Shown: positions 1 through 10,015, numbered from the stretch's first letter. The stretch: DNA of 38,810 nt from an uncultured PS1 clade bacterium (GCA_902608415.1 CACLNZ010000008.1:1-38810); one strand, 5' to 3'. A program made the numbers and translations. The notes: generated from the sequence alone by a model not told the origin.

Positions 1-146
1 AAGTAGTCCTCCAAGGTTTTAATTCAACTTTCAAAATGTTAGATAATAGAGCTTCTGGCTCTACTGATAATAATTTTTCACAAGATAATGCAATTTCAGA
101 CTCTAGCAATTTTGATACTGAAATTGATGATGATATCCCTTTCTAA
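1..146 (+). CDS. ssb: single-stranded DNA-binding protein, C-terminal part (truncated by window start)
   Basis: Frame starting at base 3 translates VVLQGFNSTFKMLDNRASGSTDNNFSQDNAISDSSNFDTEIDDDIPF*; the OB-fold end 'VVLQGF..FKMLD' and the acidic DDDIPF tail are SSB hallmarks. Not in the ORF track. Confidence 0.93.
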   Translation, partial: VVLQGFNSTFKMLDNRASGSTDNNFSQDNAISDSSNFDTEIDDDIPF

Positions 147-269
147 CTTATTGATTATTAATAATTAATAGTTAGAAAATAACACATTAATATTTTGTAG
201 ATATAGCCATAAAATGGTAAAATAGTCTTTAAAGAATCAATATTTGATTCGTGTTTAAAGGCGAGGTAA

Positions 270-2990
270 ATGTCAGATACAACTGACGAAGATCCAATTG
301 ATAGCAAAGATATATCTAATACTAATTTAGATCAAGAAATGCGTCAGTCTTATCTAGATTACGCTATGAGCGTTATAGTATCTAGAGCGTTACCAGATGC
401 CCGTGATGGTTTAAAGCCTGTTCACAGAAGAATTCTTTATTCAATGCATGAAGATGGATATGACTTTAACAAGCAATATAGAAAATCAGCAAGAGTTGTC
501 GGGTCAGTAATTGGTAAATATCATCCGCATGGCGATCAAAGCATCTATGATGCCCTTGTAAGAATGGCTCAACCTTTTTCCCTTCATCTTCCATTGGTAG
601 ATGGACAAGGAAATTTCGGCTCTGTTGATGGTGATCCACCAGCCGCAATGAGATATACAGAAGTAAGGATGGAAAAAATTGCTCACCATCTTCTTAATGA
701 TATCAATCTAGATACAGTAGATTTTCAAGAAAACTATGATAATTCTGAGAGCGAACCTATTGTTCTGCCAGCTGAATTTCCAAATCTGCTTGTTAATGGT
801 GCTGGCGGAATTGCTGTAGGTATGGCTACAAATATTCCTCCTCATAATTTAAATGAAATCACAGAAGCATGTATGTTTATGATTGATAACCCCCAAACTG
901 ATGATCAGGAAATGGATCAAAGATTGTGTGAAATTGTGCCAGGTCCAGATTTTCCAACCGGAGGAATAATTTTAGGAAAAAGCGGCGCTAGGAGTGCTTA
1001 CACAACTGGTAAAGGGTCGGTGGTAATTAGAGCTAAAGTAGAAATTGAAGAAATACGTAAGGATAGAGAAGCATTAATTGTCACAGAAATACCATATCAA
1101 TTAAATAAAGTATTACTTATACAGAAGATTGCTGATTTAGTTAGAAACAAAACAATTGAAGGGATATCTGATTTAAGAGATGAAAGCGATCGTCATGGAA
1201 TGCGGATAGTTATAGAATTAAAACGTGACTCTGTCGCAGAGGTAATTTTAAATCAGCTTTATAAATTTACTCAACTTCAAACTTCTTTTGGCGCAAATAT
1301 GGTTGCTTTAGATAAAGGAACCCCTAAGCCAATGAAGCTAAGAGAAATGCTTACTTGTTTCATTGATTTTAGAGAAGAAGTTGTAACTCGAAGATTAAAA
1401 TTTAAATTAAACAAAGCTAGAGACAGAGCCCATCTCTTGGTTGGTCTTGCCATTGCAGTTTCAAATATAGATGAAATTATAAAACTTATCAGATCTTCAA
1501 AATCACCTGCTGAGGCAAGAGAGGATTTAATGGATCGTGAATGGCCTGCTAAGGATGTTAAATCGCTTATTAAATTAATTGATGACCCTAGGCATGGAAT
1601 TACGGCTAAGGGTAACTGTTCATTTACTGAAGAACAAGCTAGAGCAATTTTAGAATTAAGACTTCAAAGATTAACTGCAATGGGTATTGACGAAATCAAG
1701 TCAGAATTAGACGACTTAAAAGGGACAATAGAAGATTTACTATTGACGCTTGGCGATAAAGGTAAAATTTATGATATCATTAAAGATGAACTGACATATG
1801 TTAAAGATAACTTTGCCGTTGAAAGAAGAACAGAAATTCTTGGAGAGTTAGATGATGTTGAAGATGAAGATTTAATAAAAAAGGAAGATATGGCTGTCAC
1901 CGTAACTAGGTCGGGCTATATAAAGCGCGTCCCTTTATCGACTTATAGAGCACAAAATAGAGGCGGTAAAGGTAGAGCAGGCATGCAAACAAAAGATGAT
2001 GATTTTGTAAGACATATTTTTATTTCTAACACTCATCAACCAATTTTATTTTTCTCATCCAAAGGAATGGTTTACAGATTAAAAACTTGGAAATTACCGC
2101 TTTCTAGTCCTCAAGCAAAAGGAAAGGCCATGGTTAATCTTCTACCATTGGATGAAGACGAAAGAATAACAACAGTAATGTCTTTGCCTGAAAATCAAGA
2201 TGAATGGAAGAATTTATATGTAATATTCGCAACTTCTTCTGGTGGTGTAAGAAGAAATTCATTATCAGATTTCTGGCGTATTAATAAAAATGGTAAAATT
2301 GCTATGAAGTTAGATTCTAAGGAAAGAATTATTTCTGTTCAAACATGTACAGAAGATAACGATATACTTTTAGCAAGTAAGAAAGGTCAAAGCATTAGGT
2401 TTAATGTAGATAAAGTTAGAGTATTTGCATCTAGATCTTCTACAGGCGTTAGAGGCATTAGATTATCAAAAAATGATAGTGTTGTTGGTATGGCGGTGTT
2501 AAACAGAGTAAAGGCATCAAATGATGAGCTTAGAGCTTATCTAAAAATGTCATCTATGATGCGTAAAGCAACAGCAGATGAGAGTAACGATGACGACGAC
2601 GATCTAGACTTTGAAGGAAATGATATAGAGCTTTCAACTGAAAGATATTCAGAATTAGCTGCAAGTGAAGAAATAATTCTAACTGTTGCCTCTAATGGAC
2701 AAGGAAAAAGATCTTCTGCATATGAATATCGAACAACAAACAGAGGCGGAAAAGGTGTTATAGGAATTAAAATGACTAAATCACACGGTGATTTGGTTGC
2801 TTCATTTGTTGTTGATGAAAATGATCAAATTATGCTTATAGATAATAGTGGAAAATTAATTAGATGTCCTATTACAGATATAAGAATCATGGGAAGAACA
2901 ACTCAAGGCGTAAAAATATTTAATATAGACAAAAACACACATGTTGTTAGTGTAGAAAGAATTTTCGAAAGTGAGGGAGAGAAAGAATGA
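270..2990 (+). CDS. gyrA: DNA gyrase subunit A
   Basis: [39 protein letters not shown], active-site AAMRYTE, and GyrA-box-like NRGGKG in the C-terminal domain. Confidence 0.96.
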   Translation: MSDTTDEDPIDSKDISNTNLDQEMRQSYLDYAMSVIVSRALPDARDGLKPVHRRILYSMHEDGYDFNKQYRKSARVVGSVIGKYHPHGDQSIYDALVRMAQPFSLHLPLVDGQGNFGSVDGDPPAAMRYTEVRMEKIAHHLLNDINLDTVDFQENYDNSESEPIVLPAEFPNLLVNGAGGIAVGMATNIPPHNLNEITEACMFMIDNPQTDDQEMDQRLCEIVPGPDFPTGGIILGKSGARSAYTTGKGSVVIRAKVEIEEIRKDREALIVTEIPYQLNKVLLIQKIADLVRNKTIEGISDLRDESDRHGMRIVIELKRDSVAEVILNQLYKFTQLQTSFGANMVALDKGTPKPMKLREMLTCFIDFREEVVTRRLKFKLNKARDRAHLLVGLAIAVSNIDEIIKLIRSSKSPAEAREDLMDREWPAKDVKSLIKLIDDPRHGITAKGNCSFTEEQARAILELRLQRLTAMGIDEIKSELDDLKGTIEDLLLTLGDKGKIYDIIKDELTYVKDNFAVERRTEILGELDDVEDEDLIKKEDMAVTVTRSGYIKRVPLSTYRAQNRGGKGRAGMQTKDDDFVRHIFISNTHQPILFFSSKGMVYRLKTWKLPLSSPQAKGKAMVNLLPLDEDERITTVMSLPENQDEWKNLYVIFATSSGGVRRNSLSDFWRINKNGKIAMKLDSKERIISVQTCTEDNDILLASKKGQSIRFNVDKVRVFASRSSTGVRGIRLSKNDSVVGMAVLNRVKASNDELRAYLKMSSMMRKATADESNDDDDDLDFEGNDIELSTERYSELAASEEIILTVASNGQGKRSSAYEYRTTNRGGKGVIGIKMTKSHGDLVASFVVDENDQIMLIDNSGKLIRCPITDIRIMGRTTQGVKIFNIDKNTHVVSVERIFESEGEKE

Positions 2991-3469
2991 AGGTGGCTGT
3001 TTATCCAGGTTCTTTCGATCCATTTACCTTAGGTCATAAGGATATATTATTAAGAAGTTCAAGGATTTTTGATAAAGTTATAGTTGCTATTGGCGAAAAT
3101 CACGGTAAACAAAACCTTTTTTCTATTGAAGAAAGGATTAAAGATATATCAAATGAAATCAATGATATAGGAATCAAAGATAATGTATTAGTTGAATCTT
3201 TTAGTGGTTTAATAGTTGATTTTGCAAGATCTAAAGATGCTAGTATTTTAATTAAAGGTGTAAGGGGCCCTGTAGATTATGACTACGAATTACAGATGGC
3301 AGGAATGAATTCCACAATGAATCCTGATATTGAGACTATTTTTCTTATATCGAGACCTGAATTCAGCTATATTTCTTCATCTTTAGTTAAACAAATTGCC
3401 CTAATGAAAGGTGACTACACAAGCTTTGTTAGCTCAATCATTGAAAAATCTATCAAAAGTAAAATATAA
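2987..3469 (+). CDS. coaD: pantetheine-phosphate adenylyltransferase
   Basis: [19 protein letters not shown]; 160 aa; 4-nt overlap (ATGA) with gyrA. Confidence 0.95.
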   Translation: MKVAVYPGSFDPFTLGHKDILLRSSRIFDKVIVAIGENHGKQNLFSIEERIKDISNEINDIGIKDNVLVESFSGLIVDFARSKDASILIKGVRGPVDYDYELQMAGMNSTMNPDIETIFLISRPEFSYISSSLVKQIALMKGDYTSFVSSIIEKSIKSKI

Positions 3470-3470
3470 A

Positions 3471-4046
3471 ATGCCTATAATTAATAGTTTTTCAATACTC
3501 AGTTTTTTATTTTTTTTTATGGGGGTATCTATGTCAGATATAAATGCAGAGAATGTTAAATCACAAAATCTAGTGATGGAAATAACACAAAATTCAGAAA
3601 TAACAGATCCTTCTGAGAATCCTCCAATTGGCAAGGTTATTATAAGGCTTTACCCAGATGTAGCTCCTAAACATGTTGAGCAAATTACAATGTTGGCTAA
3701 AGAAGGTTTTTATGATGGGATAATCTTTCATAGAGTTATTGAAGGTTTTATGGCGCAAACTGGGGATCCTACTGGAACGGGAATGGGTGGTTCAGATCTG
3801 CCAGACATAAGAGCAGAGTTTAGTGATGAGCCATTTGTGAGAGGAACTTTAGGCATGGCGCGATCACAACATCCAGATAGCGCAAACTCACAATTTTTTA
3901 TTTGTTTTGAAGAGGCTTCTTTCTTAAATGGGCAATACACCGTTTTTGGAAAAGTATTGGAAGGAATGAAATATATAGATAAAATCATGCGCGGTGAACC
4001 GCCTGATTATCCTGATAAAATAGTATCAATAAAGCTGTCTGATTAG
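3471..4046 (+). CDS. peptidyl-prolyl cis-trans isomerase, cyclophilin type, with N-terminal signal/anchor
   Basis: GKVIIRLYPDVAPKHVEQITMLAKEGFYDGIIFHRVIEGFMAQTGDPTGTGMGG, SQFFICF; start chosen at MPIINSF (3471) rather than 3411 because 3411 overlaps coaD. Confidence 0.92.
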   Translation: MPIINSFSILSFLFFFMGVSMSDINAENVKSQNLVMEITQNSEITDPSENPPIGKVIIRLYPDVAPKHVEQITMLAKEGFYDGIIFHRVIEGFMAQTGDPTGTGMGGSDLPDIRAEFSDEPFVRGTLGMARSQHPDSANSQFFICFEEASFLNGQYTVFGKVLEGMKYIDKIMRGEPPDYPDKIVSIKLSD

Positions 4047-4051
4047 GGTTT

Positions 4052-5098
4052 ATGTTTCTTAAAGATTTTTCTTTTGAACTACCTAATGACTTAATAGCAG
4101 TTAAACCAGTTTATCCAAGAGACTCATCAAAATTGCTTGTTTTAAAATCCCTTAATTCTTATCAAAATTCTTTATTTTCTGATATTTGTGATTATTTATT
4201 ACCCGGTGATTTATTAGTAGTTAACAACACTAAAGTTAATGCCTCTAAAATTATTGGTTTAAAAAAAAGCACAAAATCAAAAATAGAATTTACTTTTATT
4301 TCTAATGAAAAAGATGGCATTTGGCTATGCTTTGCTTTACCAGGTAAAAAAGTTTCTTTAGGTAATTTATTTATTTTTCATGGTGTTGAGGGAAAAGTTA
4401 TTAATAAAGATAAAGAAAAGGTATATTTAGATTTTGGAGTAAAAAATAATGAATTTATAACCATTCTTTCAACTTTTGGTGAAATTACACTTCCTCCGTA
4501 TATATCAAAATTAAGAAATCTTGAAGATCAAGACAATGAAGATTATCAAACCATATATGCACAAAAAAGCGGTTCAATAGCTGCTCCAACAGCAGGGCTT
4601 CATTTTACAGATAACCTTCTAAAAAGAATTAAAAGAAAAAAAATTGATATTGAGAGCATTACCTTAAATATTGGTCCAGGCACATTTTTGCCCCTAAGGA
4701 ATGATAAAGTTGAGGATAACAACCTACATTCAGAAAAATTTTATATTTCTAACCAATCATCAGGCATTCTTAATGACGCATATCATAGTAAAGAAAGAAG
4801 GATTATATCTGTTGGGACAACTTCTCTAAGAGCACTAGAGTCTTCTTTTGACAGTAAAAATTTTTTTAAACCTTTAGATACAGCTACTAATATATTTATT
4901 TATCCTGGCAAAAAGATTAAATCAATCGATGGCCTAATAACAAACTTTCATTTACCTCAATCATCACTTTTTTTGTTAATATGCGCCTTAATAGGAACGA
5001 AAACAGCGTTAGATATGTATAATTATGCTATAGAAAACAAATATAGATTCTATTCTTATGGAGACGCATGTTTTTTATTAAATAAAAATTATGGCTAA
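4052..5098 (+). CDS. queA: S-adenosylmethionine:tRNA ribosyltransferase-isomerase
   Basis: FELPNDLIAVKPVYPRDSSKLLVL, TAGLHFTDNLL, GTTSLRALES, LITNFHLPQSSLFLL. Confidence 0.96.
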   Translation: MFLKDFSFELPNDLIAVKPVYPRDSSKLLVLKSLNSYQNSLFSDICDYLLPGDLLVVNNTKVNASKIIGLKKSTKSKIEFTFISNEKDGIWLCFALPGKKVSLGNLFIFHGVEGKVINKDKEKVYLDFGVKNNEFITILSTFGEITLPPYISKLRNLEDQDNEDYQTIYAQKSGSIAAPTAGLHFTDNLLKRIKRKKIDIESITLNIGPGTFLPLRNDKVEDNNLHSEKFYISNQSSGILNDAYHSKERRIISVGTTSLRALESSFDSKNFFKPLDTATNIFIYPGKKIKSIDGLITNFHLPQSSLFLLICALIGTKTALDMYNYAIENKYRFYSYGDACFLLNKNYG

Positions 5099-6203
5099 AT
5101 TTAAGTTTAAAGTTTTAAAAAAAGATGGCTATGCCCGTAAAGGTCTTATTGAGACTAAAAGAGGCAATATTAAAACACCAGCATTTATGCCTATAGCTAC
5201 TCAAGGAGCAGTTAAGTTTACTCCCATAGAACTTATAGAACAGATTGGATATGAATTAACTCTTTCAAATACTTATCACTTGTTATTAAGGCCAGGATTA
5301 GAAAGGCTTTCTAAGGTTGATGGTGTTTCAGAGTTTATGGGATGGAATAAGCCTGTATTAACCGATTCTGGAGGTTTTCAAATTATGTCGCTATCAAAAT
5401 TAAGAAAAATATCGGAAGAAGGAGTAAAATTTCAATCTCATATTGATGGTACATCACATTTTTTAACTCCTGAAAATGTAATTGATCATCAGAATATTAT
5501 TAAGTCTGATATTCAAATGGTTTTAGATGAATGTATTCAGTATCCCGAGTCTTACGAGAATGTTAAAAAATCAATGGAATTATCACTTAGATGGGCTGAG
5601 AGGTCCAGAATACATTATACGAAAAATAAAAGTAAAATTTATGGTGCTCAATTTGGAATAATTCAAGGCGGTGTATTTGAAGATTTAAGGGAGATATCAG
5701 TTTCTGAAATAGTTAATCTCGATTTTGAGGGATATGCTATCGGCGGACTGGCTGTAGGTGAGGGTCATGAAAAAATGATTGAGGTTGTAAATTATACTGC
5801 ACCCCAACTGCCTGAGGATAAAGTTAGATATCTGATGGGGGTTGGAAAACCTAATGATATTATTGAGGCAGTCTACAGAGGGGTTGATATTTTTGATTGC
5901 GTCATCCCAACCAGGGAAGGAAGGCATGGTATAGCTTATATTGGTTCTAGCTCTATTAATATAAAGAATTCTAAATTTGAGAGTGATTTAACTCCATTAG
6001 ATGAAGGTAGTGATTACTTTGTTTCAAAAAAATATTCAAAAAGTTATTTAAATCATTTATTAAAAATTAAAGACCCTTTAGGGCCAATGTTAATTTCTCT
6101 TCATAATCTTAATTATTACTTTAATTTGATGACTGATTTAGGAATGTCCATTGAAGAAGGTAGATTGGATACTTTTAGAGAAGATTTTTATAAGGATAAT
6201 TAA
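5091..6203 (+). CDS. tgt: tRNA-guanine transglycosylase
   Basis: TPAFMPIATQGAVK, LSNTYHLLLRPG, VLTDSGGFQIMSL, GGLAVGEG, RYLMGVGKP; overlaps queA. Confidence 0.97.
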   Translation: MAKFKFKVLKKDGYARKGLIETKRGNIKTPAFMPIATQGAVKFTPIELIEQIGYELTLSNTYHLLLRPGLERLSKVDGVSEFMGWNKPVLTDSGGFQIMSLSKLRKISEEGVKFQSHIDGTSHFLTPENVIDHQNIIKSDIQMVLDECIQYPESYENVKKSMELSLRWAERSRIHYTKNKSKIYGAQFGIIQGGVFEDLREISVSEIVNLDFEGYAIGGLAVGEGHEKMIEVVNYTAPQLPEDKVRYLMGVGKPNDIIEAVYRGVDIFDCVIPTREGRHGIAYIGSSSINIKNSKFESDLTPLDEGSDYFVSKKYSKSYLNHLLKIKDPLGPMLISLHNLNYYFNLMTDLGMSIEEGRLDTFREDFYKDN

Positions 6204-6380
6204 TTTTGTGAGGTTTCACTGTTATCTTCTTTATCAATTTTAGCAGCTTTTATGCATTCTTCTTTTTCAACTCCCGCAGCTGTACAAATTAATTCACCTG
6301 CAACAGGAATTTCCTCTTTTATTGACGAGCATGAAGTTAGCAATAAAAAAACAAATAAAGAAAATAAATAACTTTTCATA
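6200..6380 (-). CDS. small lipoprotein
   Basis: MKSYLFSLFVFLLLTSCSSIKEE...: signal peptide plus lipobox LLTSC; overlaps the tgt stop convergently. Start taken at MKSYLF rather than at 6406. Confidence 0.6.
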
Positions 6381-6489
6381 AATATCCCCATATCCCAAAT
6401 TAGCATATTTAAGTAAAATTCAAAATATCTTAATTTTAATCGATTTTATTTGATTTGACCTAAGCAAACATTTAAAAGATATCTTGTGT

Positions 6490-6565
6490 GGGCCCGTAGC
6501 TCAGTAGGTAGAGCACCTCCCTTTTAAGGAGATTGTCACAGGTTCGATCCCTGTCGGGCTCACCA
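6490..6565 (+). tRNA. tRNA-Lys (anticodon TTT), CCA encoded
   Basis: GGGCCCG acceptor arm pairs with CGGGCTC (one G-U); D-arm GCTCAGTAGGTAGAGC; anticodon loop CTTTTAA; TPsiC arm CAGGTTCGATCCCTG; 3' ACCA. Confidence 0.96.
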
Positions 6566-6712
6566 TCCTTAAAACAAGGTCAACCTTACTTTTAAGAGAT
6601 TTTCCACTCAAATTTGATTTCTTAAATTTATTAGTTTCTGCAAAGTTTCTGCAAAAAAAATTGTGCTAGTTATAAAAAAGATTAATCTTTGTTTAACAGG
6701 GAGGAAATTATT

Positions 6713-7219
6713 ATGGAAAATCTTAGTATATGGGTTGAACTACTTGGTAGTGTTGGAATATTAATTACTTTAATTTTTTTAGTTATCCAAACACGAACAG
6801 CTAATAAACTAGCTATAGCTGAATCACAAAGAGAACAAAGACATATTTGGCAGGAAATGATGTTCTTTATGGCTGATAATAGTTCTGAATATCGTGAATT
6901 TGTAAATAACTATGATGGCATGGATCCTGATAGGCAAACAAAAGCTGTTATGGCTTTTTTTGCTATGGGCAATCAATTAGACACACTACTAAAACTAAAA
7001 GAAAAAGGTTTAGAGACAGATGATACTATTCGCTACTCACTAGATGCTTTTGTTGGTCATATGAGCACAAAAGGGGGTAATAAATTCTGGAATGAAATGG
7101 TAGATATAGATTTCTATGGCGATAATGTTCTTAATGCTGTTGGTAAAAGGCTAAAAGAAATGAATGCGCCAAATGATGATTTTATAAAGTCAGCTAAATG
7201 GCTTAGACCAGATAATTAA
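6713..7219 (+). CDS. small N-terminally membrane-anchored protein of unknown function
   Basis: Start at ATG 6713 preceded by strong SD (cagggagga); MENLSIWVELLGSVGILITLIFLVIQTRTANKLAIAESQREQRHIW...: one TM helix plus soluble domain. Confidence 0.8.
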   Translation: MENLSIWVELLGSVGILITLIFLVIQTRTANKLAIAESQREQRHIWQEMMFFMADNSSEYREFVNNYDGMDPDRQTKAVMAFFAMGNQLDTLLKLKEKGLETDDTIRYSLDAFVGHMSTKGGNKFWNEMVDIDFYGDNVLNAVGKRLKEMNAPNDDFIKSAKWLRPDN

Positions 7220-7254
7220 ACAATGAGGACCTTATAAAGAAAGTTTTATTGGGT

Positions 7255-7917
7255 TTAGTCATCTTCACCGCCACACATGACATCTAACAATACACCATTA
7301 GGAGTCCCAGTTGTTGCGTACATCCAAACATTATCACTTTTCTCAGATAACTCTATTTCCTCGCCATCACCCATGAGACCAGAATAGCCAAAGATACGAA
7401 CTGGTCTGGCTCTAACTTTTTCGCAGTCTATTTCAAAATACATGCTTAGAGATTTGAAATCTGTTCCTTGTGTAGATGTATCTTGCATCGTAATGACATA
7501 TTTATTTCCATTACGCTGAAAGTAACTTTTGGTATCCACATAATATTTGATACCAACATCTGTTTCTGCATATAACTCCCAACTTGGTGTATAAGTATCT
7601 GTTTTAATTTTTAAATTATATTGCTCACTTACACTCTCAATACCACCAATATTTGTTGTATTTGTGTAACCAAGTTCATCTAAGATTACTTTTGCTCTAC
7701 CTGATCTATTACCGCTTCTGCAATACAATAAAATTTCTTCATCTTTAGAAATTGCATAATTTTCGATATCTTTTTTAATCTCGGATAAGGGAATATGAAT
7801 AGCGCCTTCTATATAACCAGCTCTCCATTCTTCATCAGTTCTGACATCTATCATTACGGAATAAGCATTCCCACTCAACCCAAATATCAAAACTAACGAT
7901 ATAAGTATTTTATTCAT
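7255..7917 (-). CDS. exported rhodanese domain fused to a surface-adhesin-E-like C-terminal domain
   Basis: Signal peptide; rhodanese active-site loop LLYCRSGNRSGRA; C-terminal YYVDTKSYFQRNGNKYVITMQD...SMYFEIDCEKVRARP...WMYATTGTPNGVLLDVMC resembles the Adhesin_E family. Confidence 0.8.
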   Translation of the reverse strand: MNKILISLVLIFGLSGNAYSVMIDVRTDEEWRAGYIEGAIHIPLSEIKKDIENYAISKDEEILLYCRSGNRSGRAKVILDELGYTNTTNIGGIESVSEQYNLKIKTDTYTPSWELYAETDVGIKYYVDTKSYFQRNGNKYVITMQDTSTQGTDFKSLSMYFEIDCEKVRARPVRIFGYSGLMGDGEEIELSEKSDNVWMYATTGTPNGVLLDVMCGGEDD

Positions 7918-8051
7918 TAGAAAAATATAGCATAAAAAAATAAACCTGCGACCACTTCTTTATTAAGGAGAGTGTCACACCTTTAATTAATTTATTAAAA
8001 ATTTGTACTATTTTTAAAGAAGTTTAATCTTTTATCAGCAAGGAGAAACTT

Positions 8052-8168
8052 ATGAAGAGAGTTTTATTAGGTTTAGTAATTACAATAGCTATGGCAATAT
8101 TATTCTTATTTTTTGGTAATTGGTTGGACGAGCTAAAGCATCTAATTGATGTGAAACATGTTCACTAA
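8052..8168 (+). CDS. small single-TM protein, 38 aa (below the track cut-off)
   Basis: SD aaggag 6 nt upstream; MKRVLLGLVITIAMAILFLFFGNWLDELKHLIDVKHVH*. Confidence 0.6.
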   Translation: MKRVLLGLVITIAMAILFLFFGNWLDELKHLIDVKHVH

Positions 8169-8207
8169 TTTTATATTTATTATTGAAGTACTTTAAAGGA
8201 GAATAGT

Positions 8208-8558
8208 ATGAAGGGTGCTAAGGAAATTATTGAAACATTCTGGAAAATCCAAGATGAAGGCGATTATACAAAGGTAATAGAGCTATTTGCAGAAGATGCT
8301 GTTTTAGTTGATCCTTTTTTTGGAACATTTGAGGGTAAAGAAGCAATTGGTGAATTTATGAAAAAAATGAACAAAGAAATGACCTCAAGAGAGACAAGTT
8401 TTGTTGCAAAAGAAATAGATGGAGGTGGAGAGGTTGCTTGGGCACAATGGACTGCTAAAACTCCAAATGGTGATGTAGAAGGCTGTGGCTTATATAGAGT
8501 GAAGAATGGGATGATGACTTACTATAAAGACTATATGAACGCAACTAAAGAGAGTTAG
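8208..8558 (+). CDS. NTF2-like / SnoaL-fold protein
   Basis: AKEIIETFWKIQDEGDYTKVIELFAEDAVLVDPFFGTFEGKEAIGEFM; SD aaaggag. Confidence 0.88.
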   Translation: MKGAKEIIETFWKIQDEGDYTKVIELFAEDAVLVDPFFGTFEGKEAIGEFMKKMNKEMTSRETSFVAKEIDGGGEVAWAQWTAKTPNGDVEGCGLYRVKNGMMTYYKDYMNATKES

Positions 8559-8647
8559 ATAAAATAAAAATTAAATTTAATTAAACAAATACTATCTTTA
8601 ATTAGATTTTTATTCTATAAGCTCTTTAAATTTTAAGGAGATTAAAA

Positions 8648-8866
8648 ATGCCATCAGGTAAAGTTAAGTGGTTCAATGCTAATAAAGGTTTTGGATTTAT
8701 TGAAAACGATGAAGGCGGTGAAGATGTATTCGTACATATTTCTGCTGTTCAAGAATCAGGATTAGGAACTCTAAATGACAATGATCATGTGAATTTCGAG
8801 ATTGTTGAAAATAGAGGAAAAAATGCCGCTGCAAATCTATCAAAAGTAGAATCAAGCGAAGAATAA
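8648..8866 (+). CDS. cold-shock domain protein (CspA family)
   Basis: [32 protein letters not shown]. Confidence 0.97.
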   Translation: MPSGKVKWFNANKGFGFIENDEGGEDVFVHISAVQESGLGTLNDNDHVNFEIVENRGKNAAANLSKVESSEE

Positions 8867-8932
8867 ATATTAAACAATTCATTCTCATATTATAAATTAA
8901 CTCATAAATGGACTTAAGGTCTCTTTGAATAT

Positions 8933-9538
8933 TTATGATTTTGAGCTTTCTCTATCTTTAAATTTCAAATGCCATGAGTTTATATTGCTAAATTCGTTGT
9001 GAATTTTTAAATTTAGGCTTTCAGCAAATGTAAATGTAGAAAATAAAGTACAATCTGCAATAGTAGGTCTATTGCAGATTAAAAACTCATGTCCTGATAT
9101 TTCATTTTCTAATATTTGAAGATTCTTTTTGTAACAATTTAGTGCCATTTCCGCAGCTTCTTCTGATTGGGGCCCCTTATCTTGAAAAAAAGGTGAAACA
9201 TTATGGACATAATTTCCAAGTTCAATCATTAGACCAAGTTCTACAAGGCGATCAATTTCTTGGATTTTTGCTTTTTCCAGTGGATCTTTTCCTAGCATAT
9301 TTGGTTCATTTTTTATGCCTTCAAGGTATTCAATAATAGCTCTTGATTCTCTAATTATAGTTCCATCATCAAGCTCTAAGAAAGGTACAGTTCCTAAAGG
9401 ATTTTTCTTTAACATTTCCGGAGTTCTTAAGGCATGATTAAGTAAATCCACTGCAATATAATCAATCAGTATTTGTTTTTCATATGCAAAAATTCGAACT
9501 TTTTGAGCATTTGGAGCCGGATAATCATACATTTTCAT
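8933..9538 (-). CDS. glutathione S-transferase family protein
   Basis: MYDYPAPNAQKVRIFAYEKQI, NPLGTVPFLELDDGTIIRESRAIIEYLE, PTIADCTLF. Confidence 0.93.
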   Translation of the reverse strand: MKMYDYPAPNAQKVRIFAYEKQILIDYIAVDLLNHALRTPEMLKKNPLGTVPFLELDDGTIIRESRAIIEYLEGIKNEPNMLGKDPLEKAKIQEIDRLVELGLMIELGNYVHNVSPFFQDKGPQSEEAAEMALNCYKKNLQILENEISGHEFLICNRPTIADCTLFSTFTFAESLNLKIHNEFSNINSWHLKFKDRESSKS

Positions 9539-9555
9539 TTTAATTCCTTTTAATG

Positions 9556-9912
9556 CTATTCTTTATTTTTAATTCTTCTTAAATGCATATTGTACAAATA
9601 AAAAGCAAATGGTTCATAAAATAAATTCATAATAAATATACAAATTCTGTTATCTAAAAGATAGCTTAGCCACTTAAATCCTTTAGTATTTTTCCAAATC
9701 AAAATAAAAGCTCTTGCCCCCACATATTCAACTCCATTTAGATATGCATGCATTCTTCTGTTGTATTTATTTTCTAATAATGAAGAGTCATTATATACAA
9801 TTCCTGTCGATCGTGATTTGTAAATACTAATTTCTCTTTTGCAGATCGGGCATGAATTATTGAAATATATATCAATTGTACCTTTATTTTTGATTTTATT
9901 GGTCATCATCAT
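9556..9912 (-). CDS. DCC-family (DUF393) thiol-disulfide oxidoreductase-like protein
   Basis: IDIYFNNSCPICKREISIYKS (CxxC at the DCC position), NGVEYVGARAFILIW. Confidence 0.88.
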   Translation of the reverse strand: MMMTNKIKNKGTIDIYFNNSCPICKREISIYKSRSTGIVYNDSSLLENKYNRRMHAYLNGVEYVGARAFILIWKNTKGFKWLSYLLDNRICIFIMNLFYEPFAFYLYNMHLRRIKNKE

Positions 9913-10015
9913 CTTCTACTTGTAATAAAACTTTTTTCAACAATTTATATTCTTCACTATCTTCACCTAATGTTTTCTTGAAATAATCTAATGCTCTTTT
10001 AGTTTTATCAGTCAT
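9896..10015 (-). CDS. 39-aa acidic-tailed mini-protein overlapping the DUF393 start
   Basis: MTDKTKRALDYFKKTLGEDSEEYKLLKKVLLQVEDDDDQ*; same strand as DUF393 and overlaps its start. Confidence 0.5.
   Translation of the reverse strand: MTDKTKRALDYFKKTLGEDSEEYKLLKKVLLQVEDDDDQ

Noticed and set aside
466-689. Minus-strand ORFs inside gyrA
   Set aside because: Antisense to a conserved gene, with no family resemblance; typical shadow ORFs.
3434-3988. Minus-strand ORFs (66 and 86 aa) opposite the cyclophilin gene
   Set aside because: Shadow ORFs of a confidently identified plus-strand gene.
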